A stretch of 64,000 nt of DNA from Tetragenococcus osmophilus. GTDB lineage: Bacteria > Bacillota > Bacilli > Lactobacillales > Enterococcaceae. Positions 54,375 to 64,000 of the stretch are shown here, in pieces (position 1 is the stretch's first letter; each line of letters opens with the position of its first letter). The stretch lies in assembly GCF_003795125.1 (NCBI RefSeq), contig NZ_CP027783.1, positions 806,001 to 870,000 on the forward strand, given 5' to 3'. The notes under the pieces were generated by a model. That model was given only the letters and a program-made list of their open reading frames with translations. It did no database searches and was not told the origin of the DNA. The position numbers and the translations under genes are program-made.

Positions 54375-56780
54375 TTAGATAAAATTAATAGGTTCATTAT
54401 CAATAGCTACGTATAAACCTTTTTGTTGCACTTTTTGCGATTCATTAAGTATTTGTTTTAATAATTGAGAAAGCGCAGGCTCTTTTTTATATTTTATGAT
54501 CATTTGATACTGATAGCGATTCTTTACTCGTGCAATTGCACTAGGTGTCGGTCCTAGAACAATACTTTTTGCACTTAGCCCAGTGTTTATTAGTTGAGCG
54601 ATTTTAAATATTTGTTTAGCTGCCATCTGTTCTTCTTGATGGCTGCAAGTAATTTTTACAGTAAAATAGTAAGGGGAATAACCGCTTTGATGACGTAAAA
54701 ACATTTCTTGTTCATAAAAACTTTCGTAATCTTGTTGTTGCGCTAAAACAATAGCGTGATGTTCAGGGTTAAATGTTTGGATCACTACTTCTCCTTGTTT
54801 TTCCGCACGTCCTGCACGGCCAGATACTTGAGTTAGTAACTGAAACGTACGTTCGTTTGCCCTAAAATCAGGTAAATTTAAAGCAGTGTCCGCGTTCAAT
54901 ACACCAACCAAAGTAATATTGGGATAATCTAACCCTTTAGCAATCATTTGTGTCCCTAACAAGATATCAGCTTCTTGTGCACCAAACTTCTGTAAAATAC
55001 GCTCATGTGCTCCCTTACGTCTTGTTGTATCTACGTCCATACGTAAGATACGAGCTTCTGGAAACAATGCTTGCAATTCCTCTTGTACTTTTTGAGTACC
55101 CGTTCCATAATAACGGATTTTATTACTGCCACATTCTGGACAATGTTGTGGGATACGTTCTTCATGTCCACAATAATGACAACGCATTGTCTTAGTATCC
55201 ATATGCAAAGTTAAAGAGATATCACAATTAGGACAGGGCAAAACATACCCACAATCGCGACACATCACAAAAGAAGAGTATCCTCTACGATTTAGCATTA
55301 ATACAGACTGTTCTTTTTTTGCCAGACGGTCGGCGATTTTTTCTTGTAAGTCCTCAGAGAAGTTGCTTGTGTTTTTTCTTTCGTACTCTTCTTTTAAATC
55401 AACCACTTCTATACTTGGTAAATTGGCAGCTGGATCTGCTCGTTTACGTAATAAAAGTAACTGGTAAATATTTTTTTGTGCACGAGCACGCGATTCTAAT
55501 GATGGCGTAGCACTACCAAGCACCACGGGACAATGATGATACTCTCCGCGCCAGATGGCTAAGTCTCTGGCATGGTAACGAGGTGCTTCATCTTGTTTAT
55601 AGGAAGTTTCATGTTCTTCGTCGACAATAATAACACCAATATTTTCTAAAGGAGCGAAAATAGCCGAACGTGCTCCTACAACTACTTGTGCTTCGCCTCG
55701 TTCGATCTTGCGCCATTCATCATAACGTTCACCCTGACTTAAGCCACTGTGAAGCACTGCCACAGCATCTCCTAGACGGCTTTTAAAACGTTCCACCATT
55801 TGGGGTGTCAACGCAATTTCTGGCACCAACATAATGGCTGTCTTTTGCTTAGCCATAACAGCCGCAATGGTTTGCAAATAAATTTCTGTTTTACCACTGC
55901 CGGTAATCCCTTCTAATAAAAAAACATCATTTTTAGCTTTATTCTCAGACGTAAGCACCAAATTTACCGCCTGTTGCTGTTCTTCATTTAACGTTAAAGC
56001 GGTTGTTTTTTTAAAAGTTCTTCCTTGGTAAGGATCACGATAAGCCTCAACATCTTCAAAACTTAACCAGCCCCTTTTTTCCCCTTCTTTTAAGACAGTA
56101 GAAGGAACCCCTTGCTTTGTATAAAAAGCGGTTGGTTGATGATCATTTTTTCTTAACAGTTCAAATAATTGTTTTTGTCGAGAGGCTTGTTTATTAATTT
56201 TCTGGTAGAACTCTTCTGTATTATTAGTCGTTAGTTGGCTATTCACATAGCGAATTTTTTTTACCTTATTTTTATTTTTTACTACGTAACGAAGCTCCAC
56301 AATATTTTCTTTACGAAGCTTTTTTAATTGGTTTAATATCCCCTTTTTTTCAGCTTCTTGCCAGTCCATTTCATCCCCTTGGGGAAAATATTCATCTTTT
56401 ACTGGATGCCTCGGGTCTTTAAGCACAATTTTTTTCTGATATTCAGCTTTCATTACACTAGGTAACATTGTTTGCAGACAAGTAATTTTAAAAGCATAAG
56501 TTGTCTCTTTCATATAATCTGCTAAAGCTAGCAATTCTTGATTTAAAACAGGAGACAAATCTAACAAACGAATAATATATTTAAGTTTTTCCGGGTATTT
56601 ACTCGTTTGTTTCAAATCAGTCACAAATCCTTGTATATGCCGGTTCCCACCACCAAAAGGTACTTCTACTCGCATTCCCACTTCAATGACGTCTGTTAGG
56701 GATTCGGGAACAATATAGGTAAAAGGCTGATCTGTTTGCATGGTAGGTACATCTACGATAACCTCGGCAAATAATGTCAT
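54375..56780 (-). CDS. priA: Primosomal replication restart helicase PriA
   Basis: An 801-residue DEAH-type helicase that reloads the replisome at stalled forks. The N-terminal DNA-binding domain is followed by Walker A (EGITGSGKTE), DEEH, and a zinc module with CRDCGYVLPCPNCDISL and CHYCGHEERIPQHCPECGS. Helicase motifs V and VI (IAKGLDYPNI, QVSGRAGRAEK) follow. I start at ATG 56780 (MTLFAEVIVDVP) behind AAAGGAG; the frame opens eight codons earlier without a better site. It is separated from rpoZ by a terminator, so it probably has its own promoter in 56805-56890. Confidence 0.95.
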   Translation of the reverse strand: MTLFAEVIVDVPTMQTDQPFTYIVPESLTDVIEVGMRVEVPFGGGNRHIQGFVTDLKQTSKYPEKLKYIIRLLDLSPVLNQELLALADYMKETTYAFKITCLQTMLPSVMKAEYQKKIVLKDPRHPVKDEYFPQGDEMDWQEAEKKGILNQLKKLRKENIVELRYVVKNKNKVKKIRYVNSQLTTNNTEEFYQKINKQASRQKQLFELLRKNDHQPTAFYTKQGVPSTVLKEGEKRGWLSFEDVEAYRDPYQGRTFKKTTALTLNEEQQQAVNLVLTSENKAKNDVFLLEGITGSGKTEIYLQTIAAVMAKQKTAIMLVPEIALTPQMVERFKSRLGDAVAVLHSGLSQGERYDEWRKIERGEAQVVVGARSAIFAPLENIGVIIVDEEHETSYKQDEAPRYHARDLAIWRGEYHHCPVVLGSATPSLESRARAQKNIYQLLLLRKRADPAANLPSIEVVDLKEEYERKNTSNFSEDLQEKIADRLAKKEQSVLMLNRRGYSSFVMCRDCGYVLPCPNCDISLTLHMDTKTMRCHYCGHEERIPQHCPECGSNKIRYYGTGTQKVQEELQALFPEARILRMDVDTTRRKGAHERILQKFGAQEADILLGTQMIAKGLDYPNITLVGVLNADTALNLPDFRANERTFQLLTQVSGRAGRAEKQGEVVIQTFNPEHHAIVLAQQQDYESFYEQEMFLRHQSGYSPYYFTVKITCSHQEEQMAAKQIFKIAQLINTGLSAKSIVLGPTPSAIARVKNRYQYQMIIKYKKEPALSQLLKQILNESQKVQQKGLYVAIDNEPINFI

Positions 56781-56893
56781 GACGATTTCTCCTTTCTGAC
56801 TCATTTTACTAAAAATACAAGTGTTTGTCTTTACTATCTAAGAAAATTAAATTTTCACAGCCTTATGTCTATATTTAATTAACTATTTCTAAA

Positions 56894-56928
56894 GAAAAAT
56901 CGTTGAACAATTCTTTTGTCCAACGATT
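56894..56928 (-). terminator. Terminator of gmk-rpoZ
   Basis: ATCGTTGGACAA and TTGTTCAACGAT arms on the minus strand with a five-base loop, followed by TTTTTC. It lies 7 bases after the rpoZ stop. Confidence 0.85.
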
Positions 56929-56934
56929 CATAGA

Positions 56935-57243
56935 TTAAACACCGTTATTATCTTCACGGATGCGATCTTCTAAATTTTTTTGTTCTTGTTGTTTTTGCGC
57001 TTGTTTTTCTTCTTGTTCCATTTGTAATCTAGCTCGTTTTAATTCGGGGTTAGGATCATTTACCACTGTTTGTGCATCAATTTCTTCTAGGGCTTTACCA
57101 ACATTTTTTACTGAATCAAAATTGTCTAACGTTGGATTTGCACCAGCATCTAACTCATGTGCACGTTTACTAGCTAATAGCACCAATGAATATTTGGAAT
57201 TAACCGATTCTAGTAACGAATCGATAGAAGGTTTTAACATCAT
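56935..57243 (-). CDS. rpoZ: RNA polymerase omega subunit
   Basis: A 102-residue protein that stabilises beta' in RNA polymerase. The conserved N-terminal segment is [30 protein letters not shown]. The C-terminal half is a charged, glutamine- and glutamate-rich helix ([20 protein letters not shown]) typical of lactic acid bacteria. The start is the first of two adjacent ATG codons; either may be used. It lies 4 bases after gmk. Confidence 0.93.
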   Translation of the reverse strand: MMLKPSIDSLLESVNSKYSLVLLASKRAHELDAGANPTLDNFDSVKNVGKALEEIDAQTVVNDPNPELKRARLQMEQEEKQAQKQQEQKNLEDRIREDNNGV

Positions 57244-57247
57244 ATTA

Positions 57248-57985
<738 letters not shown>

Positions 57986-58017
57986 TTAATTCATTGTTTA
58001 CAAAAATATTTTTCTAC

Positions 58018-58236
58018 TTACATTGCACTTACAGCTTGTTTAAGAGCTTCAAATTCTTCATTACTTAAGGTTAAGCCTTTTCCCATTTTTTCATGTTCTG
58101 GGCTCCAATCACGCAAATCAAATTTTGGGGGCCGCCCATTCCAACTAACAAGGTTTAATTCCTTACGCCAACCTTTCGCGTTTTCTGATAAAACAGCTAT
58201 TTCTTCTAAAATTTCATATGAAAAATCTTTTGCCAT
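58018..58236 (-). CDS. YdbC-like single-stranded nucleic acid binding protein (PC4 family)
   Basis: A 72-residue protein matching the lactococcal YdbC family, a PC4-like fold known to bind single-stranded DNA and RNA. The core NAKGWRKELNLVSWNGRPPKFDLRDWSPEHEKMGKGLTLS covers the beta-ridge and is well conserved. AGAGGGGAAAT lies before the ATG. Its biological role is not established. It lies 23 bases after the patatin gene in the same direction, so they may be co-transcribed. Confidence 0.85.
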   Translation of the reverse strand: MAKDFSYEILEEIAVLSENAKGWRKELNLVSWNGRPPKFDLRDWSPEHEKMGKGLTLSNEEFEALKQAVSAM

Positions 58237-58259
58237 TTATTTCCCCTCTTTTTGTTTAT

Positions 58260-59927
58260 TCATTCTTCATTATTAATTACGCATTTTTCTTCAGTTTCAT
58301 TTTTTAAAAAATGAAAAAATTTAGCTGCAATAAATAAAACCTCTGTTTGCTCAATAAACCATTTAGATAAGTGCATATCTTTTTCTAAAAGTGCATCAAG
58401 AAATAAGAATTGATTCTTTTTTGAAAGAAAAAAGTAATCTTTATAATATAGTTCAACCCACTCATTAAAAGAACGCACAAGTTCAGGCGGAAACGAAAGT
58501 TCTGTTTTTTTCTTCATAAAAGCATTTAAAAATTGTTCTTTAGTATAAGACCGATCAGCAGGAAGTCTTAAAATACGCCCGATAAGTTCGACAAATGCTT
58601 CCCCAACTTGTTCTAAGGAAACTTTTTTGCCGTGATATTTATAAAACTTCTGCCAAAAGTTACTCTTTTTTAACAAAGCAAATTCTTGAGCAGATAAGCT
58701 CATAATAAATGCTTGCCAATTTGTTTGCCAATCCGTCATATTGCTAAAAGTATACCAAAAACCAGTATACTTCCCAAAATATTTTAACATTTCCAAATAG
58801 CCTAACCGTTCGTTTACTTTAGAACGTTTGCTATCAAAAATTAGAAAACTACCTAAAGGCCAAGGAGAACGTAATTGAACATTGACGACATTTTCAGGTA
58901 GGCTGATCTTTTTACGGACTCCAGGCCCTTTTGCATCAATACAGATACATTCTTTTGCTCCTTTAGACAAAGCTACATCTAATGGAAAATCATTACGGTA
59001 ACCCCCATCAACATAATCTTCTCCTTGAATTCGTACAGGCTGCATCGCTGGAAAAAAAGCAGCAGAAGCCGTCAACCACTTCCAAGACTGTTTTATCGAA
59101 TGAATAGCGACAACTTTTTCCTTTAGCCCTTTTAAACGCGTGGTACATATATAAAATTTAATAGAGGAAGTTTTTAATTTAGCTTCATCTAATGTTTGTA
59201 CCATTAACTTTTGAAGTGGTAAAGTACTAACGCCTTTTTCTTTCATTGCTGTTTTACTAAGCGAACGAAGCTGACGAGTTAACTGCTTAAAAGAATAGTT
59301 TGTAGCAGCAGCTTGAGGAAAAGCTAAAATTTGTTCTGTACTAATTTTATACCAAAGTTGCTGTGCCTTTGTCTCATCATTCATCATAATAAGCGCTGCA
59401 TTTAAGGTACCTACTGAGGTACTAGTAATCATTTCAAAAGAAATCCCTAGTTCTTTTAAAGCTCGCCAAGCTCCAATTTGATAAGCTCCTCTGGCACCAC
59501 CACCACTTAAAACAAGGGCTGTGTGATAAGACAATTCTTTAGAAAAACCGTGCTCGTCTTGTTGGTAACCTTGCGAAGTTAGCCAAGGAAATAAAACGCC
59601 TTTAGTAAAAAACGAAAAAGTTATTTTAGAAACAAAGTAACTACGAGCAAATTTTTCAATAATTTGTAAAATAAAAAGCCAAGTAACCTTCTCAGAACCT
59701 TTATACAATAAATTTTCGACTTCTAGACGTTGGTTTTTCCACTTTATGCTAAAAAGAACGATCCAGTTGCCTGTTTTTATATACCAACAATTTTGGTTAT
59801 AAACCGCCTCTTTCATTTTTTCCTTAGCTTCAGAATGAGTGGAATAGAAAGGAAAAATTAATTTTGTACGTGTTAAAAGAATAGGGTTTTTATTAAGAAT
59901 CGAAGCGTATAATTTTTTTATCTCCAT
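58260..59927 (-). CDS. Patatin-like phospholipase with N- and C-terminal extensions
   Basis: A 555-residue protein with a patatin (PNPLA) domain at about residues 130-320. The oxyanion loop is SGGGARGAYQIGAW, the nucleophile is Ser171 in STSVGTLNA (the usual first Gly of GxSxG is Ser), and the dyad Asp307 is in VDGGYRNDFP. The N-terminal 125 residues and the C-terminal 230 residues match no domain I know; no signal peptide is seen, so it should act in the cytosol. Presumed activity is a lipid acyl hydrolase. I start at ATG 59927 (MEIKKLYASIL), behind GAGAGGA. Confidence 0.8.
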   Translation of the reverse strand: MEIKKLYASILNKNPILLTRTKLIFPFYSTHSEAKEKMKEAVYNQNCWYIKTGNWIVLFSIKWKNQRLEVENLLYKGSEKVTWLFILQIIEKFARSYFVSKITFSFFTKGVLFPWLTSQGYQQDEHGFSKELSYHTALVLSGGGARGAYQIGAWRALKELGISFEMITSTSVGTLNAALIMMNDETKAQQLWYKISTEQILAFPQAAATNYSFKQLTRQLRSLSKTAMKEKGVSTLPLQKLMVQTLDEAKLKTSSIKFYICTTRLKGLKEKVVAIHSIKQSWKWLTASAAFFPAMQPVRIQGEDYVDGGYRNDFPLDVALSKGAKECICIDAKGPGVRKKISLPENVVNVQLRSPWPLGSFLIFDSKRSKVNERLGYLEMLKYFGKYTGFWYTFSNMTDWQTNWQAFIMSLSAQEFALLKKSNFWQKFYKYHGKKVSLEQVGEAFVELIGRILRLPADRSYTKEQFLNAFMKKKTELSFPPELVRSFNEWVELYYKDYFFLSKKNQFLFLDALLEKDMHLSKWFIEQTEVLFIAAKFFHFLKNETEEKCVINNEE

Positions 59928-60108
59928 ATTAAAATCCTCTCTTAAAAAGAATAAGAGGCTCCCATTAAAACAGCATCTCAAAGTTTAAATAAAAAACACA
60001 ATATATTACTTAGTGTAATAAACACTTAAAAGAAACGAAACAAGCATTTTATAAAAAATTATTGTAAAATGTAATTAGAGAAAGTAGGAAAAAGGGGGGT
60101 TTTTCAAG

Positions 60109-60900
60109 ATGGCAGATTTTATTTATGTACTTATTGACAACATCAGTAACGCTGTTTTGACCCGAGGTTTTTCTACCGCTGATTTCCATCAAGCAATCGT
60201 TCATTACCCGAAAAACTTATTATTATTAGATCCTTCTAGTGAATTAGGGGAGTACGAAAACCATACCGCAATGAAAGTCATCCGCGGCAGTAAAGCCGTT
60301 GAAAATTATTTTCAAATAGTAAACAAGAAACGAACCACTGATACGAATAAATGGATTGATTTCACCGATCCTATGATGTTAAAAGAACTAAGTCCTATAG
60401 AGATTTCTGAACTGTTATACTTTGGTCATATGAAGACTCATCTTCATTCGCCATTTTTTTATAAACTACAAAATAACTTTGCTTATTTTGATTTACAAGA
60501 TAGTTTATCGCGTGTTTATTATCGTTATTTAGATGAATTTTATCAAGTTTTGGCCCAAAAAATCACTCACATCATTACAGAAATTTTAAACGCTCGGCGC
60601 TCTCCTTTTCGAAAGGATCACCCCGTTGAAACTTTACCACTCAATATAGTTAAAAAGTTGAGCGAATTAATGAAGGCTGGCGTCCTTTTTTCATTTAAAC
60701 AAACAGAGTTTCAAAATAAAAAATATCAAATCCCTTTATTTTTAGTCGAAGACACTCGGATTCGAATGGGCGAGCCTAGCTTTAAAAATGATGCATTTAT
60801 TGGAAATCTAACTTATTATTCTAGTAAAAAAACATGGGGGCTTGATGTTGATCAAGACGATTTAGACTTAGGAGCCCTATCAAACATACCCTTATCATAA
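60109..60900 (+). CDS. Protein of unknown function
   Basis: A 263-residue soluble protein I do not recognise. It starts at ATG 60109 with an AAAAGGGGGG site. It begins MADFIYVLIDNISNAVLT and has no signal peptide or membrane helix. The middle carries a conserved-looking block KWIDFTDPMMLKELSPIEISELLYFGHMKTHLHSPFFYKLQNNFAYFD, and an acidic C-terminus LDVDQDDLDLGALSN. The layout, with paired histidines and aromatic residues, is compatible with an enzyme or regulator. It is divergent from the patatin gene (about 180-base gap) and convergent with thiD. Confidence 0.75.
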   Translation: MADFIYVLIDNISNAVLTRGFSTADFHQAIVHYPKNLLLLDPSSELGEYENHTAMKVIRGSKAVENYFQIVNKKRTTDTNKWIDFTDPMMLKELSPIEISELLYFGHMKTHLHSPFFYKLQNNFAYFDLQDSLSRVYYRYLDEFYQVLAQKITHIITEILNARRSPFRKDHPVETLPLNIVKKLSELMKAGVLFSFKQTEFQNKKYQIPLFLVEDTRIRMGEPSFKNDAFIGNLTYYSSKKTWGLDVDQDDLDLGALSNIPLS

Positions 60901-60903
60901 CAT

Positions 60904-60940
60904 AAAAAGGCAAAGAATATGATGTTCTTCGTCTTTTTAT
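60904..60940. terminator. Bidirectional terminator between unknown protein and thiD
   Basis: AAAAAGGCAAAGAA and TTCTTCGTCTTTTT arms enclose a seven-base loop; T runs are present on both strands. Confidence 0.75.
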
Positions 60941-60945
60941 TATGC

Positions 60946-61773
60946 CTAAAAGCCTTCTTTTACTGTAATATTTTTACTTAATTTTGCCCAATGATTCGTT
61001 GGCCCATGTCCAGAGCCTACAATAATTTGCTCTTCTATAGCACCTTGAATAAATGCCTTAGCTGTAAAAACTGCTTCTTTAAACGGTTTTTTCTTAGCCA
61101 ATTCTGCTGTTATACAAGAAGAAAACGTATCTCCAGTACCATGGGTATTTTTTGACTGAATACGAGGTGCACTCAATTGAAAAATAGAACTGTCTTCCAT
61201 TAATACAAAATCTGTGGCTTCTTTCCCTTCTAAATGCCCACCTTTGATAATAACGTTTTTTGCTCCCATTTCTTGTAAAGTGGTAGCCGCTTTTTTTACC
61301 TCTTGTTTTGTTTTTATTTTTAAACCTGTTAATACTTCAGCTTCCGGTAAATTCGGAGTTAGTACGTAAGTTTGAGGTAAAAGTTCTTTTTTTATTGTTT
61401 GTATTGCCTCTTCTTTCAATAAAGAATGTCCACCTTTTGCTATCATAACAGGGTCTACCGTTAAAGGTCCGAATGAATGTTTTTGATAACAATCAGCAAC
61501 GGTTTGTACGTGTTCTTGATCATATAACATCCCAGTTTTTGCCGCGTGAATATGAAAATCATCGGCTAAAGAAGCAAACTGAGCCTCGATAAAAGAGCGA
61601 GGCACAGGTAAACTTTGCTGAACTCCTTTAGTGTTTTGAGCTGTTAATGCAACGAAAATACTTGTTCCAAAAACTTCTCTAGCTTGAAACGTTTTTAGAT
61701 CAGCTTGCACACCTGCGCCTCCGCCCGAATCTGAACCTGCAATGGTGACTGTTTGTGGTACTTGGCCTCTCAT
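60946..61773 (-). CDS. thiD: Hydroxymethylpyrimidine (phosphate) kinase ThiD
   Basis: A 275-residue PfkB-like kinase that phosphorylates HMP to HMP-PP for thiamin synthesis. Motifs are [20 protein letters not shown] near the start, GLTAQN-like [26 protein letters not shown] and the catalytic [15 protein letters not shown]. It starts one base after the thiE stop. It is the last gene of a thiamin salvage operon under a TPP riboswitch. Confidence 0.95.
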   Translation of the reverse strand: MRGQVPQTVTIAGSDSGGGAGVQADLKTFQAREVFGTSIFVALTAQNTKGVQQSLPVPRSFIEAQFASLADDFHIHAAKTGMLYDQEHVQTVADCYQKHSFGPLTVDPVMIAKGGHSLLKEEAIQTIKKELLPQTYVLTPNLPEAEVLTGLKIKTKQEVKKAATTLQEMGAKNVIIKGGHLEGKEATDFVLMEDSSIFQLSAPRIQSKNTHGTGDTFSSCITAELAKKKPFKEAVFTAKAFIQGAIEEQIIVGSGHGPTNHWAKLSKNITVKEGF

Positions 61774-62403
61774 TTATTTTCCCTCCAATTGAGCAAATTC
61801 TTTTTTCATTTGGCGGACTTTTTTCCCAATATCGCTAGCTTTCATAATTTCACTCACCACAGCTACCCCATCGATACCAATATGATCAAACGATTTAATT
61901 CGTTCTTCCGTAATACCCCCAATAGCAACTACTGGAATTCTTACTTGTTGAGTCACTTGTTTCAGCGTCTTTAAAGAAGTGGATTGTGCTTTTTCCTTGG
62001 TTGCTGTTGGAAATACCGCGCCAACACCTAGGTAATCCGCCCCATTTTTTTGTTCTTCTTTTGCCTGTAAGACACTTTTAACCGATCTTCCAAGAATTTT
62101 ATTACCTATAAGAGACCGTGTTACTCCAGTTGGTAGCTCGTCGTCACCGATGTGTACCCCGGCAGCATCAACCGCTAGACATATATCGACACGATCATTA
62201 ATAATTAATGGAATTTGATAACGATCTGTCACTTTTTTTACTTTATTAGCTAATTCATAATATGCAAACGTAGTGATCTCTTTTTCTCGCAATTGCACCA
62301 TCGATACGCCATTCTTACAAGCTTCTTCAATTTTTTCTAAAAATTCTTCGTCGTTTTCCCCATATCGAGCCGTTACTAAATATAAACTCATATCTGTTCT
62401 CAT
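61774..62403 (-). CDS. thiE: Thiamine-phosphate synthase ThiE
   Basis: A 209-residue TIM-barrel enzyme that joins HMP-PP and THZ-P to thiamin phosphate. Seen are [40 protein letters not shown] and [16 protein letters not shown] with AIGGI near the end. Its ATG overlaps the thiM TGA (ATGA), so the two are translationally coupled. A second ATG five codons on is also possible. Confidence 0.95.
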   Translation of the reverse strand: MRTDMSLYLVTARYGENDEEFLEKIEEACKNGVSMVQLREKEITTFAYYELANKVKKVTDRYQIPLIINDRVDICLAVDAAGVHIGDDELPTGVTRSLIGNKILGRSVKSVLQAKEEQKNGADYLGVGAVFPTATKEKAQSTSLKTLKQVTQQVRIPVVAIGGITEERIKSFDHIGIDGVAVVSEIMKASDIGKKVRQMKKEFAQLEGK

Positions 62404-63224
62404 TGCTTTCTTCCTTTCACCTGGTTAAACCAATTATCATTCGTTACAGATAAAAGAGACAACTGATTTAAAGTTTCATGACGAAAATCTGCCAGCCCAT
62501 TAGATGATGTTAATTTTTTATTAGCATGCTCACCACAAATGTTTAAATAACTAAGAGCAAATATAGCTGCTGATAAATTATCAAACCCCTCCCCTAATAA
62601 AGCTGCAATCAGCGCACCTAGGAGGTCACCACTTCCGGTAAATTGTTGGAGTTTTTTCACGCCATTTTCCATGACCCACGTTTCATCTTTTGAAACAATC
62701 AGATCTTTTTTTCCCGTAGCAAGATAGGTAATTGATGAATCTTGCTGTTTTAAAGCCTTGACTAACTCTTCCATTCCTTCTTCCGTTTGATCAAATTCAC
62801 TACTATCAACGCCTCTCCCGCTTACTTTAAGACCACAAAACGCGCGTAGTTCCGAAACATTACCTTTTAAAATATTAGGTTTGTATTTTTCTAACTGTTG
62901 TGACAAGTAAAAGGCAATAGGAGCGCTTGTCACTCCTACTATATCAAGAACAAAAGGTTTCTTTTTTGCTTTAGCCTTTTTTGCAGCCATCAAAAGCGCG
63001 CTTTCCTTTTCCTTTGATAAGCTTCCAAGATTTAGTAATAAACTACTTGTATGTTTAAAAAGTTCAGAAAACTCTCTTACATCATTGGTCATAATAGGTT
63101 GTGCATTAATATATAGTAATGTGTTAGCGACGGTCTCTATAGAAACATCATTTGTAATGCAATGAACTAATGGTGCTTGCTTTAACGAAAAAATTTCGCT
63201 AGCCCTATCTGCAATTTTTTTCAT
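62400..63224 (-). CDS. thiM: Hydroxyethylthiazole kinase ThiM
   Basis: A 274-residue ribokinase-fold enzyme that salvages thiazole by phosphorylation. [30 protein letters not shown] and the ATP-binding [18 protein letters not shown] are characteristic. It lies between thiT and thiE. With ThiD and ThiE it allows salvage of both thiamin halves; no de novo genes (thiC, thiG) are present. Confidence 0.95.
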   Translation of the reverse strand: MKKIADRASEIFSLKQAPLVHCITNDVSIETVANTLLYINAQPIMTNDVREFSELFKHTSSLLLNLGSLSKEKESALLMAAKKAKAKKKPFVLDIVGVTSAPIAFYLSQQLEKYKPNILKGNVSELRAFCGLKVSGRGVDSSEFDQTEEGMEELVKALKQQDSSITYLATGKKDLIVSKDETWVMENGVKKLQQFTGSGDLLGALIAALLGEGFDNLSAAIFALSYLNICGEHANKKLTSSNGLADFRHETLNQLSLLSVTNDNWFNQVKGRKQ

Positions 63225-63268
63225 AAGTCTCTCCCTTTCTGTCCAAATAAGAATGACATTTCTTAAAA

Positions 63269-63850
63269 CTAATAGTTACTTACAGACATTTGATCTTTAG
63301 GTGTAAAAAGTCTTGGAAACACTTTTTCTAAAATCAACAAAATAACGATCGCAGCAAAAGTAGTCAACAACGCGCTTGTGCCGTTAATTACTAATGAATA
63401 AATCACCGGGGAAAGTCCCCACATTGCATACTGTCCCCAAAAAATATAACCAGCAACAAAATGCCAGAAAAAACGCGCAAATGTACCAACTAAACAGGCA
63501 CTAACAATGGCCACCCGAGCTTGTCCATCATTTTTTCTATCAAGAGCTCGATGTAACCTAGCAGCAAAAAGACCGGCAAGACCAGCAAATGGGTAAGCTA
63601 CAATGTATTCAATCAAAACTTGTGCGATACTTAAATAAATAACTTGTCCTAATGGAAAATGTAAGAATCCCCAAATAATTCCCGCAAATAACGCAGGCTT
63701 GGTCCCACGACGTAATGCATATACAATCATAGGAATTTGCCCTAAAGATACAGTAAAAGTTGTCCCCATCCCAGTAGGCAAAAAGGATAACAAAATACTT
63801 AAAGCTGCAATAATAGTGCCTTCCACCCAAACATTTATGTTTGAACGCAT
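63269..63850 (-). CDS. thiT: Energy-coupled thiamin transporter substrate-binding protein ThiT
   Basis: A 193-residue membrane S component of an ECF transporter with six helices. The thiamin-binding signature is seen as GTKPALFAGIIWGFLHFPLG and EYIVAYPFAGLAGLFA, with RFFWHFVAGYIFWGQYA later. It works with EcfA, EcfA' and EcfT, which are encoded elsewhere. First gene of the thi operon, directly behind the TPP riboswitch; AAAAGGAGGA is its ribosome site. Confidence 0.95.
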   Translation of the reverse strand: MRSNINVWVEGTIIAALSILLSFLPTGMGTTFTVSLGQIPMIVYALRRGTKPALFAGIIWGFLHFPLGQVIYLSIAQVLIEYIVAYPFAGLAGLFAARLHRALDRKNDGQARVAIVSACLVGTFARFFWHFVAGYIFWGQYAMWGLSPVIYSLVINGTSALLTTFAAIVILLILEKVFPRLFTPKDQMSVSNY

Positions 63851-63888
63851 AGCAAAAAACTCCTCCTTTTAGAATCTTTTCAATTCAC

Positions 63889-64000
63889 AAAGGAGAAGCT
63901 TATTTACTTCAACTCGTCACAATTCCTACGTTCGAATGATCGAAACAGGTACGAAGGGTTTAGAGAGTATACTCAATCTCAGTCCATATGGACTCCCCTT
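63889..64000 (-). ncRNA. TPP riboswitch (THI element), partly cut by the window end
   Basis: On the minus strand GGGGAGTCC, CTGAGATTGAG, AAACCCTTCGTACCTG and GTAGGAATTGTGACGAG give the aptamer. The switch appears to be translational: CTCCTTT (63889-63895) can pair with AAAGGAG of the thiT ribosome site (63861-63870), and no terminator with a T run is seen between. The 5' end may lie beyond position 64000. Confidence 0.88.

Overview
The window looks like chromosome of a low-GC lactic acid bacterium of the Enterococcaceae. Tetragenococcus or a close relative is my best guess. The guess rests on enterococcal-style housekeeping operons (rpoBC, ctsR-clpC, gmk-rpoZ-priA-fmt-rsmB-prpC-prkC), on methionine T-box leaders, and on exported proteins (autolysin, MetQ, PplA, FmnB, the PrkC ectodomain) that are very rich in Asp and Glu, as expected of a salt-tolerant organism. 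No rRNA, tRNA, CRISPR array or prophage was recognised.

Layout: 1-2.4 kb holds the start of a secreted glucosaminidase, a PAP2 phosphatase and the tRNA-modifying methyltransferase MnmM. 2.4-7.8 kb is a galactitol-type PTS operon (IIB, IIC, dehydrogenase, PRD regulator, IIA); its promoter carries a CcpA (cre) site in the -35/-10 spacer and lies between two copies of a 14-bp repeat. 8-11.4 kb has a macro-domain protein, a DJ-1/PfpI protein, a small membrane protein and an ABC-F ATPase. 11.5-15.3 kb is a methionine T-box operon: luxS, an SDR dehydrogenase, a MetE-like enzyme and MetQ. A second MetE-like gene with its own T-box lies at 24.6-26.0 kb. Between them are an ISLre2-type element, a beta-glucosidase/sugar-kinase pair, a two-component system with an ABC exporter, and an ISL3 element with a perfect 8-bp target duplication inside the terminator of the second metE-like gene.

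26-33.8 kb is rpoB-rpoC, with a strong promoter and a terminator-like hairpin in the rpoB leader. After birA comes the locus I find most interesting (35-42.1 kb), a flavin-based extracellular electron transfer (EET) cluster built around a divergent promoter. On the minus strand are pplA, fmnB and a DHNA prenyltransferase. On the plus strand are ndh2, eetB and a polyprenyl diphosphate synthase. The eetA gene expected between ndh2 and eetB is missing. The predicted external loop of Ndh2 carries two tandem DAASGAS motifs that fit the ApbE/FmnB flavinylation consensus. A near-parS palindrome overlaps the end of the cluster.

42-46 kb holds glutathione reductase, a GNAT acetyltransferase and a group IIC intron sitting directly behind the clpC terminator; its reverse transcriptase is broken by one extra A in an A7 run. 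46-49 kb is ctsR-clpC with a CtsR operator. 49-58 kb is the prkC-to-gmk housekeeping block. 58-61 kb has a YdbC-like protein, a patatin-like lipase and an unknown protein. 61-64 kb is a thiamin salvage and uptake operon (thiT-thiM-thiE-thiD) behind a TPP riboswitch cut by the window end.
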